Source: Ruania alba
GTDB lineage: Bacteria > Actinomycetota > Actinomycetes > Actinomycetales > Beutenbergiaceae
DNA: 64,000 bases
Assembly (NCBI RefSeq): GCF_900105765.1
Contig: NZ_FNTX01000002.1
Location: 186,001-250,000 of the forward strand
Direction of reading: 5' to 3'
The position numbers and the translations under genes were made by a program. A model generated the notes under the pieces. That model saw only the letters and a program-made list of their open reading frames with translations, was not told where the DNA came from and did not search any database. This document shows, one piece after another, positions 36,128-43,403 of the stretch (its first letter is position 1; every line of letters begins with the position of its first letter).

Positions 36128-37138
36128 ATGATCGAGTACACGCTGGACGACGACGCACTGCACTGGACCGGCCTGGTGAGCCTGGAACACCGCGCCACCG
36201 ATCGTTGGCAGCCCTGGCGGCTACCCACTGATGCCGGACTCGACACGCTGTCGCCGATGCTGGCCTCGCGTGCGCGAATGGCGTCGGGCGCGTGCACCCG
36301 GCTGGCGACCGACGCCACCGCGCTGGAACTGACCATCCTTGCGACCGAGGACCAGGGAGATCGTCGGCCGGTCGACATCGTCGCCGGCGGCACCGTCGTC
36401 GCCAGCCTGCTACCCGACGAATCCGGTCAGGTGCACACCGACCTCCCCGCTGGTTCGAAAGAGGTCGAGATCTGGTGGCCCCACTGGGGTGAGCTGACTC
36501 TCGGCCCGCTCCGCACCAATGCGCCGATCCGGGCGTCCGGATGGCGCCCTGCGCTGCGCTGGGTGACCTACGGCAGTTCGATCACCCATTGCCGCAGCGC
36601 CGACTCCCCCACCGGCACCTGGCCCGCGCTCGTCGCCCGCGCACACGACTGGGACCTGACCTCGCTGGGATTCGGGGGCCAGTGTCACCTCGACCCGGCG
36701 GCCATCCGCACGATCCGGGACCGCCCGGCCGACCTGATCTCCCTGTGCCTGGGGATCAACATCCAGGGCGGCGGCACCTTCAACGCCCGCACCCTGGGCC
36801 CGCAGGTGGCCGGTGCGATCGAGCGGATCCGGGAGGGACACCCGGACACCCCGATCGCCGTGATCACGCCGATCGCCTCACCCGACCGGGAGCAGCAGCC
36901 GGGCGGAGGCGGTCTGACGCTCGCCGAGGTTCGGCAGATCGTGGGCGAGGCGGCCGCGAACGTGATCGAGCGCGGGGATCCTGATCTCCATATCGTCGAC
37001 GGCCTGCAGATCATCGGCCCCGACGACGCCCATCTCATGCCCGACGGGCTGCACCCCGGCCCGGAGGGGTACCGGCTGATGGCCGAGCGGATCGGGCCGG
37101 TTCTGGGCGGCATTGCTGGGCAGGGCGCCCCCTCCTGA
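36128..37138 (+). CDS. SGNH/GDSL-family hydrolase
   Basis: The 336-residue protein has an N-terminal beta-rich domain (about 1-145) and an SGNH hydrolase domain with blocks TYGSSITH (nucleophile Ser), GFGGQCHLD, LGINIQGGG and DGLHPGPEGY (catalytic Asp and His). It probably removes acyl groups from sugars or other esters. The ATG at 36128 follows GAGAGGGAG. No signal peptide is seen, so action is probably cytosolic. The 150 bases upstream contain nothing obvious. Confidence 0.88.
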   Translation: MIEYTLDDDALHWTGLVSLEHRATDRWQPWRLPTDAGLDTLSPMLASRARMASGACTRLATDATALELTILATEDQGDRRPVDIVAGGTVVASLLPDESGQVHTDLPAGSKEVEIWWPHWGELTLGPLRTNAPIRASGWRPALRWVTYGSSITHCRSADSPTGTWPALVARAHDWDLTSLGFGGQCHLDPAAIRTIRDRPADLISLCLGINIQGGGTFNARTLGPQVAGAIERIREGHPDTPIAVITPIASPDREQQPGGGGLTLAEVRQIVGEAAANVIERGDPDLHIVDGLQIIGPDDAHLMPDGLHPGPEGYRLMAERIGPVLGGIAGQGAPS

Positions 37139-37180
37139 GCGATCCAGTTCGGCCGGCAGCGGCGGCATACACTCCCGCCG

Positions 37181-37780
37181 TCACGGTGCCAGCAGCCGCC
37201 GCAGCGCATCGAGAACCACGTCCACCTCAAGCCCGGCAGTCGTGCCCTCGTCCGCGAGCGCCTGCACCGCCCACTGGTCCATGGTTCGCAGCACCGCGAC
37301 CACGAGCCCGAGCTGCAACTCGGCAGGGAGGTCGGTTCGCACGGCTCCTACCTCTCGCCCGATCTGGAGCACCTGGGCCACCCAGGCCGAGATTTCGGCG
37401 ACCACACCGGTCTGCGCACCTTCGGGCGGGGCGGCATAGAAGAGGCGCCCCAGCAGGAGGGCGTCGGGATGAGCAACGAGGTCGCGTTCCAATCGCGAGA
37501 GGAACTCTTCAGTGACCTCCCAGAATTTCTCGGCAAAGGAGTCCGGCGCGGGAACCTCCAATCCGGACCGCACCTGCTCGGTCAGGTCGCCGATCACGAG
37601 AACCACCAGGTCCTGCTTGGCGTCGAACAGGTGATAGAAGCTGCTCTTGCTCATCCCGCATGCGCGGATGATCCGGTTCAGCGACGCACCTTCGAGACCG
37701 GCACTCGCGAACTCGTCCGCCGCGGCCCGCACGAGTGCGGCTCGACGTTCCGGGTCGAGGCGATCCAGCGGGGTTGGCAT
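37181..37780 (-). CDS. TetR-family transcriptional regulator
   Basis: The 199-residue protein has the TetR HTH (LNRIIRACGMSKSSFYHLF at residues ~33-51) and a helical ligand domain. The ATG at 37780 is chosen because longer frames are Arg/Pro/Ala-rich and unlike the family. Its start faces the FAD monooxygenase promoter, but ~540 bases with a decayed toxin-antitoxin module lie between. The twin palindromes at 38250-38302 are good candidate targets. Confidence 0.9.
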   Translation of the reverse strand: MPTPLDRLDPERRAALVRAAADEFASAGLEGASLNRIIRACGMSKSSFYHLFDAKQDLVVLVIGDLTEQVRSGLEVPAPDSFAEKFWEVTEEFLSRLERDLVAHPDALLLGRLFYAAPPEGAQTGVVAEISAWVAQVLQIGREVGAVRTDLPAELQLGLVVAVLRTMDQWAVQALADEGTTAGLEVDVVLDALRRLLAP

Positions 37781-37821
37781 ACCGCGAGAGTAGTGGGAGT
37801 CAGGCGCGGCCGGTCGAGCAC

Positions 37822-38159
37822 TCAGGTGTCCAGCACCAGCGACAGCGGGCCGCGCACCTGACGCAGGACAAGCGGGCCTACGTTTCCCCAGCGGTCGATC
37901 ACACGGCGCGTGGCCACCGATCTCACGTACTGACACTGCGCTGAACACCGGCGATGGAGCCCATTGTGGCCGTCAGGCTCAATCACGATCTCAACAGCAC
38001 TCTGCCGGACGGTACGCATCAGCGGTACTACCTGGACGACGTTCGACCGGCTGCGCAGGACCCTCGCGGCAGTCACGACGATCGCAGCCGAATGAACCCA
38101 GCCTCCGAGCCAAGCGGCGTACCACGATCTCGTTCGACGACATCACCGGGCGTCAGCAT
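37822..38159 (-). pseudogene. MazF/PemK-like toxin relic with one frameshift
   Basis: Reading from ATG 38159 gives LTPGDVVERDRGTPLGSEAG and FIR, then the frame breaks near 38087. Adding one base gives AIVVTAARVLRSRSNVVQVV and on through IEPDGHNGL, AQCQYVRSV and NVGPLVLRQVRGPLSLVLD to TGA at 37822. The pattern (GSE-GF-R, R-S-x-x-N-V, VPL, QC-VRSV) is the MazF fold of a ~112-residue toxin. One base is missing, so the toxin is inactive. It overlaps the antitoxin relic as in live modules. Confidence 0.8.
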
Positions 38160-38226
38160 CGAGCCACGCGGTCTCGTCCTCCGCCAGCGGTTCGACCAAC
38201 TCGCGACCAATCTCGTCCTGGCACAT
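38143..38226 (-). pseudogene. C-terminal relic of a MazE-like antitoxin
   Basis: Just upstream of the toxin relic, the minus strand reads a 27-codon piece MCQDEIGRELVEPLAEDETA then WLDADAR and a TGA that overlaps the toxin start by 17 bases. Short acidic tails ending in WLDADAR-like sequence are typical of antitoxins paired with MazF. No DNA-binding N-terminus remains; the sequence beyond 38226 becomes the monooxygenase promoter region, so the module was truncated there. Confidence 0.6.
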
Positions 38227-38249
38227 CAGCCGGACCGCACAGGCGACGG

Positions 38250-38302
38250 TGGACCACCTGGTCCACGGAGCATGCTACCGTCGCTGTGGACCGCCTGGTC
38301 CA
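38250..38302 (+). promoter_or_regulatory. Twin 16-bp palindromic operators ahead of the FAD monooxygenase
   Basis: TGGACCACCTGGTCCA (38250-38265) and TGGACCGCCTGGTCCA (38287-38302) differ by one base; arms TGGACC/GGTCCA are perfect. They are 37 bp apart centre to centre and end 21 bases before the GTG start. The layout fits a TetR-type repressor; the regulator at 37181-37780 is the nearest candidate. Confidence 0.75.
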
Positions 38303-38323
38303 ACATTCGCGGAGGGAGCCGGT

Positions 38324-39541
38324 GTGAGCTTCATCGAGACACCACTACAGGACCAGCTGGAGGCTGCCGCTCAGGACTCCCGGCCCACTCTCATCGTCGG
38401 CGCCGGCATCGCTGGCACCGCGATCGCCCAGCTCCTCCGCCGCGCCGGTCAGCACCCGGTCCTGATCGAGCGTGCGGCCCCGGCAGCAATCAGCGGCGGC
38501 TACATGCTCGCCCTGATGCCCATGGTCGACGCCGCCATGGAGGACCTCGGCATCCGTGACAGCTACCGCTCGGCCAGCGTCCCCATGAACCGCTACCAGG
38601 TGCGCTCCCGCAACGGAAAGGTCCTGCGCACCGACCCGATCGCCGAGGTCCTCAGCCAGTACGGCGACTACCGCGGCATCAGCCGCGGCGACCTCCTCGA
38701 CGTCCTCACCACCGACCACGCCCCGGTGACCAGCCAAACCACCGTCACGGCACTGCAAGAAGAGCCGGACGCTGTCACGGCTACCCTGCGTACAGGACCG
38801 CAGGAGACCGAGGCGAGCTTCGCCGTCGTGATCATCGCCGACGGGATCAACTCGACCACCCGCGACCTGCTCGAGACCGACACCACCAGGGTGGAGACCG
38901 GCTGGGGCGGCTGGGTGGTGTGGGCACCCGAGGACGAGTCGATGGACCTCGGGGAGGAACTCTGGGGAACCGACTTCTTTCTCGGCACCTACCCCGTGGC
39001 TGGCGCTATCGGCGTGTTCCTCGGCGGGGACGTGGAGGACACCGCGGCCGGGCCGGAAGCATTCGTGCAGGGGATACGTCGCCAGGTCCCCTCCCCTGGG
39101 CCGCGGGCAGAGGCAGCGCTCGAGGCAGTGCTTGCCGATCCCGACCCCTACTTCTGGCCGCTCGACGATGTGCGCGCCGACCGCTGGACCACCGGCCGCA
39201 CCGTGCTGCTGGGCGATGCGGCCGCCGGATTCCTGCCCACCGCGGGCATCGGGGCAGGGATGGCGATGGAGTCGGCCTGGGTGCTGGCGCGGATGCTGGA
39301 CCAGCCCGACGGCGGCTCCTCGACACCCGACCTGCTCACCTCGTTCGAGGCTCGCCAACGCCCCCGCGTGGAGGCCGCGCAGGACAACTCCCGCCAGCTG
39401 GCACGGCTGATGTTCCGGCGCAGCCGAGTCTGGGCCATCGTGCGGGACCTGGTGGTGCAGCGGGTCAGTGTGGCGACGGCGCTGGGCCCGATCCGGAAGT
39501 TGCTCGCCGACCTGCCGACCCCGGACGCCCGCGTGCCGTAG
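38324..39541 (+). CDS. FAD-dependent monooxygenase (UbiH/PHBH-like)
   Basis: The 405-residue protein has an N-terminal FAD motif IVGAGIAGTAIAQLLRRAG, a middle R-G-D-L-L segment (SRGDLLDVL) and the second FAD motif VLLGDAAAGFLPTAGIGAG, the order of group A flavin monooxygenases. It would hydroxylate an aromatic or drug-like substrate with NAD(P)H and oxygen. The GTG at 38324 follows GGAGGGAG. Twin operators upstream suggest induction by its substrate through a TetR repressor. Confidence 0.9.
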   Translation: MSFIETPLQDQLEAAAQDSRPTLIVGAGIAGTAIAQLLRRAGQHPVLIERAAPAAISGGYMLALMPMVDAAMEDLGIRDSYRSASVPMNRYQVRSRNGKVLRTDPIAEVLSQYGDYRGISRGDLLDVLTTDHAPVTSQTTVTALQEEPDAVTATLRTGPQETEASFAVVIIADGINSTTRDLLETDTTRVETGWGGWVVWAPEDESMDLGEELWGTDFFLGTYPVAGAIGVFLGGDVEDTAAGPEAFVQGIRRQVPSPGPRAEAALEAVLADPDPYFWPLDDVRADRWTTGRTVLLGDAAAGFLPTAGIGAGMAMESAWVLARMLDQPDGGSSTPDLLTSFEARQRPRVEAAQDNSRQLARLMFRRSRVWAIVRDLVVQRVSVATALGPIRKLLADLPTPDARVP

Positions 39542-39702
39542 CCCACCCCCAATCGCCGACACCCCAGGAGCCGCGCTCCCTGTGCCGAGACCGGCCGGTG
39601 CTTCACAGCCCGGAGCACGATGCCGCAACGGTCTCATCACACCTTCGGCACGATCTCGCTGCCACCCTTATGCCGGGCGCACGGGCGGCCTACCGTTCCA
39701 GC

Positions 39703-40614
39703 ATGAGACGAATCAGGGGAATTCTGGCAGTGGTCGCCGTTGCCGCGCTGGCAGCCTGTTCGGGCGGTGGCGCCGACAGTACGAGCAGCGGCGGGGAGAT
39801 GGCCGGACCGCAGGTGGAGCAGGAGGCGGCCGGTGACGGCGCCTCGGTCGCCGACCGAGATGCCGCCGGCCGCGACGTCGATCAGACCGGTGAGCGTCAG
39901 GTGATCACCACTGCCTACGCGACCGTCGTGGTGGACGATCCCGAGGTGGCGGCGACGGACCTGGCCACCCTGACCTCCGCCGTCGGGGGCCACGTGCAGA
40001 GCCGCTCGGTCCACCAGGGCGAGAACACCGACGAGTACCGAAGCCTGCCCTCGGCCAGCATGACACTACGGGTCCCGTCCGATGAGCTGGAAGGGATGCT
40101 TGCCGATCTCGCCGACCTCGGCGACGTGCGCGAGGTCTCCCAGGACAGTGAGGATGTCACCCGCACGCTCGTCGACCTGGACGCCCGGATCAGCGCCCTG
40201 GAGACCTCCACCGCACGGCTCGAGGAGATCATGGCCGGGGCCGCGACCAGTGCGGAGCTGATCGAGGCCGAGGCGGCACTGAGCGAGCGGCAGGCCGAGC
40301 TGGAGTCGCTGCTCTCCCAGCGCGAGCACCTGGCCGAGCAGGTGGCCCTGTCCACCCTGCACGTGGAACTGACGGCGGAAGACCTGCCGGAGGTCACCGC
40401 CGACGGCTTCCTCGGTGGCCTGCAGACCGGGTGGCAGGCTCTGGTCTCGTTCGTCAGCGTCCTCGTGGTGACCGTCGGGGTGCTGCTGCCGTGGCTGGTG
40501 GTGCTGGCCATCCCAGCAGTGCTTCTTCTGGTCATTGCCAAGCGGCGCCGTCGGAGGAACGACACCCCGACGAACCCGAACAACCCCGAGCCTGTGCCGA
40601 ACGAGAGCGCCTGA
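39703..40614 (+). CDS. DUF4349 membrane lipoprotein
   Basis: The 303-residue protein has a short basic start, lipobox ALAAC, a DUF4349 body (ITTAYATVVVDD, then a coiled coil LDARISALETSTARLEEIM with many Glu/Ala), and a C-terminal membrane span (VLVVTVGVLLPWLVVLAIPA) followed by RRRRR. It therefore sits in the envelope with both lipid and helix anchors. DUF4349 function is unknown. The ATG at 39703 is chosen because it gives a proper signal peptide; the ribosome site is weak. The 160 bases upstream hold nothing clear. Confidence 0.9.
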   Translation: MRRIRGILAVVAVAALAACSGGGADSTSSGGEMAGPQVEQEAAGDGASVADRDAAGRDVDQTGERQVITTAYATVVVDDPEVAATDLATLTSAVGGHVQSRSVHQGENTDEYRSLPSASMTLRVPSDELEGMLADLADLGDVREVSQDSEDVTRTLVDLDARISALETSTARLEEIMAGAATSAELIEAEAALSERQAELESLLSQREHLAEQVALSTLHVELTAEDLPEVTADGFLGGLQTGWQALVSFVSVLVVTVGVLLPWLVVLAIPAVLLLVIAKRRRRRNDTPTNPNNPEPVPNESA

Positions 40615-40616
40615 AC

Positions 40617-41783
40617 TCAGCTCTCGGGGATGGTGATCTCGACGTCCGCGCCGTGGTCGGTGAGCACGGCGCGGGCCGAGGTGCCGTCGGGGTAGTCGTA
40701 GTCGATCGCGCGCAGCAGGCCAGCGGGACCGACCCACCACGTCTCGGTCCGCCCGTCCAGGGCGAGCTGGTACCCCGTGACCGCCACCCCGTCGATCTCG
40801 TCGGCACCGGCCTCTTCAATAGCGCTCGCATCGGCCGCAAGCTGCTCCTGCCAGTGCGCCCAGTCCCAGGTGTCCGGCATCGGAGCGGTGGCATCCGGCT
40901 GCACGAGTTCCGGCTCCCCGCCGCCCTCGGCCACCCAGTACTCCTGGTCCACCCACCACTCGCGGCGGGTGATGGTTCCGCCGGTGTCGGTGGTCGTGAC
41001 TTCCAACGCGTCCAGTTCGCCCTCGACATAACGGACGGCGCCGTCCTGGGTCCCCTCGGCGGTCTCCTGGGTGAACCGGAACGAGCCCGTGGATCGCAGT
41101 GCCGCTGCCGTGACTGTCCCGATCGTGTCGCTGGTCAGCGGAACCGCAATCCCGACGTCGACGCCGAAGTCGAACAGCCGGCCCTGCCCTTCGGGGCCGT
41201 CGGAGGTGGAGAACTCGTACCGGCGCAGCAGGTCGGCCTCATCCAACCACCAGGTCTCGGTCCGCTCCGGCCCGGTGATCTCGACACCTGTCACGTCCAC
41301 GCCGTCGATCTCGTCCGTGCCCACGGACTGCACCGAGGTCGCGGCGGCAGCAATGTCCTCCTGAAGCAGCGCCCAGTCGAAGGCAGCCACGAAGGACTCC
41401 GCGTTCTCGAGGGTGTCCAGGCTTGGTGTCGCATCCTCACCGCGCGCGGTCCAGTACACCCCGTTCACCCACCAGTCGCGCCAGAGATCCCCACCGTCAC
41501 GCTGCGTGACCTGGATCGCCGTCACCTGCCCGTCCTCGTAGGCGATCGCCCCTTCGGTGGTGTTCTCCGCGGCGGTGAACTCGAACCGGAACGACCCGGC
41601 ATCGCGGAGCGCTGCCGCGGAATCGGCACCGATGGCTGCCGCGTCACCGGTGTCCGGACCCCCATCCCCGTCCGGGGTGCACCCGGCCACCAGCAGCCCA
41701 CCCACCAGGGCTACGGCACCGATACAGGTGCGTATCGCCGTCGTCATACGCATCGACAGGCCCGCCGGTTCGATTGCGCGCAT
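40617..41783 (-). CDS. Lipoprotein with two tandem homologous domains
   Basis: The 388-residue protein has a signal segment and lipobox LLVAGC. It then contains two related ~165-residue domains: each has A-A-L-R-x-x-G-S-F-R-F, a WWV(N/D)xxYW motif, a DEIDGV-x-VTG motif and a TETWW motif. The pattern recalls LppX/LprG-like lipid-binding lipoproteins of actinobacteria, but I cannot assign it firmly. The ATG at 41783 follows GGGGGAGAG. Its stop is three bases from the convergent DUF4349 stop. Confidence 0.82.
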   Translation of the reverse strand: MRAIEPAGLSMRMTTAIRTCIGAVALVGGLLVAGCTPDGDGGPDTGDAAAIGADSAAALRDAGSFRFEFTAAENTTEGAIAYEDGQVTAIQVTQRDGGDLWRDWWVNGVYWTARGEDATPSLDTLENAESFVAAFDWALLQEDIAAAATSVQSVGTDEIDGVDVTGVEITGPERTETWWLDEADLLRRYEFSTSDGPEGQGRLFDFGVDVGIAVPLTSDTIGTVTAAALRSTGSFRFTQETAEGTQDGAVRYVEGELDALEVTTTDTGGTITRREWWVDQEYWVAEGGGEPELVQPDATAPMPDTWDWAHWQEQLAADASAIEEAGADEIDGVAVTGYQLALDGRTETWWVGPAGLLRAIDYDYPDGTSARAVLTDHGADVEITIPES

Positions 41784-41894
41784 GTGTTCTCTCCCCCTTG
41801 CTGGTCGCGGACGACCCTAGCAACCCAAGGCATCCGGCCGATGGGGACCCCTCCCCTCGGAGGCGTCCGATCGCCCACGCTCGCCACGATGTCA

Positions 41895-41937
41895 GTAGCG
41901 ACTACCGATGCTCACCACGTGTGTACCTGACTAGCGT
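41895..41937 (+). promoter_or_regulatory. Injection-locus motif site 1
   Basis: GTAGCGACTACCGATGC (41895-41911) matches the shared GTAG-N4-TACCGATGC motif. After 20 bp comes TAGCGT (41932-41937), a plausible -10. It is 61 bases ahead of the septum-formation-like gene and directed toward it and the PAAR-like gene. Confidence 0.6.
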
Positions 41938-41972
41938 CGGCGGTGCCCGAGCCGCCGAGGAGGAGGTGCGCC

Positions 41973-42467
41973 ATGCCCGGAACCCGTGCCCGCAGTGGCT
42001 GGCACGTGCCACCCGCGCTCCTCATCCTCACCCTTGCGGCTGGCTGCAGTGTGTTCGACAGCACGGACACCGCCTCCGTGTTCGACCTCAGCGCGGGTGA
42101 CTGTGTGCTGGCGCCGGAGGACGTGACGGTGGAGATCTCCGAGGTCACGGTCGTGCCGTGCGACGAACCGCACCAGCTGGAGGCCTACGCTCTGGCAGAC
42201 TTCCCCGCACCGTCGGGGCAGGCTCAGGCGTCGGCAGCCGGCAGTTCGTTCCCGGGCGACGCCGCGCTCAAAGATTTCGCCGACGGAGCCTGCGCCGAGG
42301 AGTTCGCCGGCTATGTGGGCGTCGACTACCGCGACTCCTCACTCTGGTTCACCTACCTGGTGCCTTCGGCCCGCAGCTGGCAGGCCGAGGACGACCGCAC
42401 TGTGCTCTGCTTCGTCACCACCACCGGGGACGAGCTCACGCAATCGGTCGCCGGCACCGGGTGGTAG
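41973..42467 (+). CDS. Septum-formation-domain lipoprotein
   Basis: The 164-residue protein has a signal segment and lipobox TLAAGC, followed by the actinobacterial septum-formation domain: SAGDCVLAPEDVTVEISEV, VVPCDEPHQLEAYAL and a second half ending in CFV. Three Cys in the mature domain probably form disulfides outside the cell. The ATG at 41973 follows GAGGAGGTG. It lies at the edge of the injection-system locus behind a copy of the shared motif, which may link it to that system; its role is unknown. Confidence 0.85.
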   Translation: MPGTRARSGWHVPPALLILTLAAGCSVFDSTDTASVFDLSAGDCVLAPEDVTVEISEVTVVPCDEPHQLEAYALADFPAPSGQAQASAAGSSFPGDAALKDFADGACAEEFAGYVGVDYRDSSLWFTYLVPSARSWQAEDDRTVLCFVTTTGDELTQSVAGTGW

Positions 42468-42532
42468 CGGCGGCCATCTCGTCTCGCTCCGACCGATCAC
42501 TGACCGCTGCGACCACCATCGAGAGGACTGCC

Positions 42533-42928
42533 ATGCCACGGCCCGCGACAACCACCACCGCCACGATGACGTGCACTTTCGGAGCAGCACCATCGACCAT
42601 GAATGCGACGAGCGCGCCCACGGTCCTGATCGAGGGCAACCCGGCAGCGACCATCCGCGACACCATCCCGATCATGAACATCCCACCGTTCGGGATGTGC
42701 ACGTCGCTGGCCAACCCGGCCGTCGCCGCAGCCACGACGGCCGCACTCGGGGTGCTCACCCCGGCTCCCTGCGTCCCCGTGATGGCGACGCCGGCGTGGC
42801 AGAACGGGGCCACCCGGACCCTCATCGGCGGCACCCCCGGGCTCACCCAAGGGGCGATGTGCACGTGCGCCTACGGCGGCGTGATCCAGATCGTCAACGC
42901 CGGCACCCTCAGGAGTCAGACGGGCTGA
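42533..42928 (+). CDS. PAAR-like spike-tip protein (DUF4280)
   Basis: The 131-residue protein has the DUF4280/PAAR-like pattern: MTCTFG, then VLIEGNPAATIRDTIPIMNI, GMCTSLANP, CVPV and TQGAMCTCAYGGVI. Cysteines and Gly/Pro turns suggest a metal-bound cone. Such proteins cap the spike of contractile injection systems and can carry effectors. It starts 66 bases after the septum-formation gene, probably one transcript, and converges on the possible chaperone gene. Confidence 0.88.
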   Translation: MPRPATTTTATMTCTFGAAPSTMNATSAPTVLIEGNPAATIRDTIPIMNIPPFGMCTSLANPAVAAATTAALGVLTPAPCVPVMATPAWQNGATRTLIGGTPGLTQGAMCTCAYGGVIQIVNAGTLRSQTG

Positions 42929-42932
42929 CTCC

Positions 42933-43403
42933 TCAGTCCGTGGTGACCGACTCGATCACCGCGACGAAACTCTCGTCGAGGTCCGGCCCGCTGCTGAGCC
43001 GGGTGCAGTTGACGATGACCAGTTGCGCCCCGAGGATCAGACCCTGCACCTGCCGGACCCGGTGCCCCAGTCCTTCCGGTTCGAAGTCGTAGGCACGCAG
43101 CGCCCGACCGCCCTCGGTATCACGCGCCCACGCCAGGCTGAAGCCCGGGTAGTCGGCGGTGATGTCCCGCAAGGACGAGTCGGCCAGCTGTTCCATACGG
43201 TCTGCGGAGATCGGGGCGTGGCACTGGATGACGATCGAGGGGCTGTACTCACTCTGAGCCAGCTCAGGACCGGCCACCACGGTGAGGGTGCGAGCTGCCG
43301 GGTCGGAGGTCGCCTCCCAGCCCTCGGGGATGAGCGCACCCATCTCCAGCATTTCGTCATACACCCGGATCAGGCTGGGCCCAATCCCCGCGCCGGACGT
43401 CAC
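42933..43403 (-). CDS. LpqN/DcrB-like small protein, possible effector chaperone
   Basis: The 156-residue protein has no signal peptide. The pattern ALIPEGWEAT, then a strand-rich region with SPSIVIQCHAP, a helix (MEQLADSSLRDI), a Gly turn, VRQVQGLIL and FVAVIESVTT resembles the Mog1/PsbP/DUF1795-LpqN fold. In type VI systems DUF1795 proteins are effector chaperones. It starts at a GTG that overlaps the stop of the DUF4157 effector gene (GTGA), so it is translationally coupled to that gene. Chaperone role is inference. Confidence 0.7.
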   Translation of the reverse strand: MTSGAGIGPSLIRVYDEMLEMGALIPEGWEATSDPAARTLTVVAGPELAQSEYSPSIVIQCHAPISADRMEQLADSSLRDITADYPGFSLAWARDTEGGRALRAYDFEPEGLGHRVRQVQGLILGAQLVIVNCTRLSSGPDLDESFVAVIESVTTD

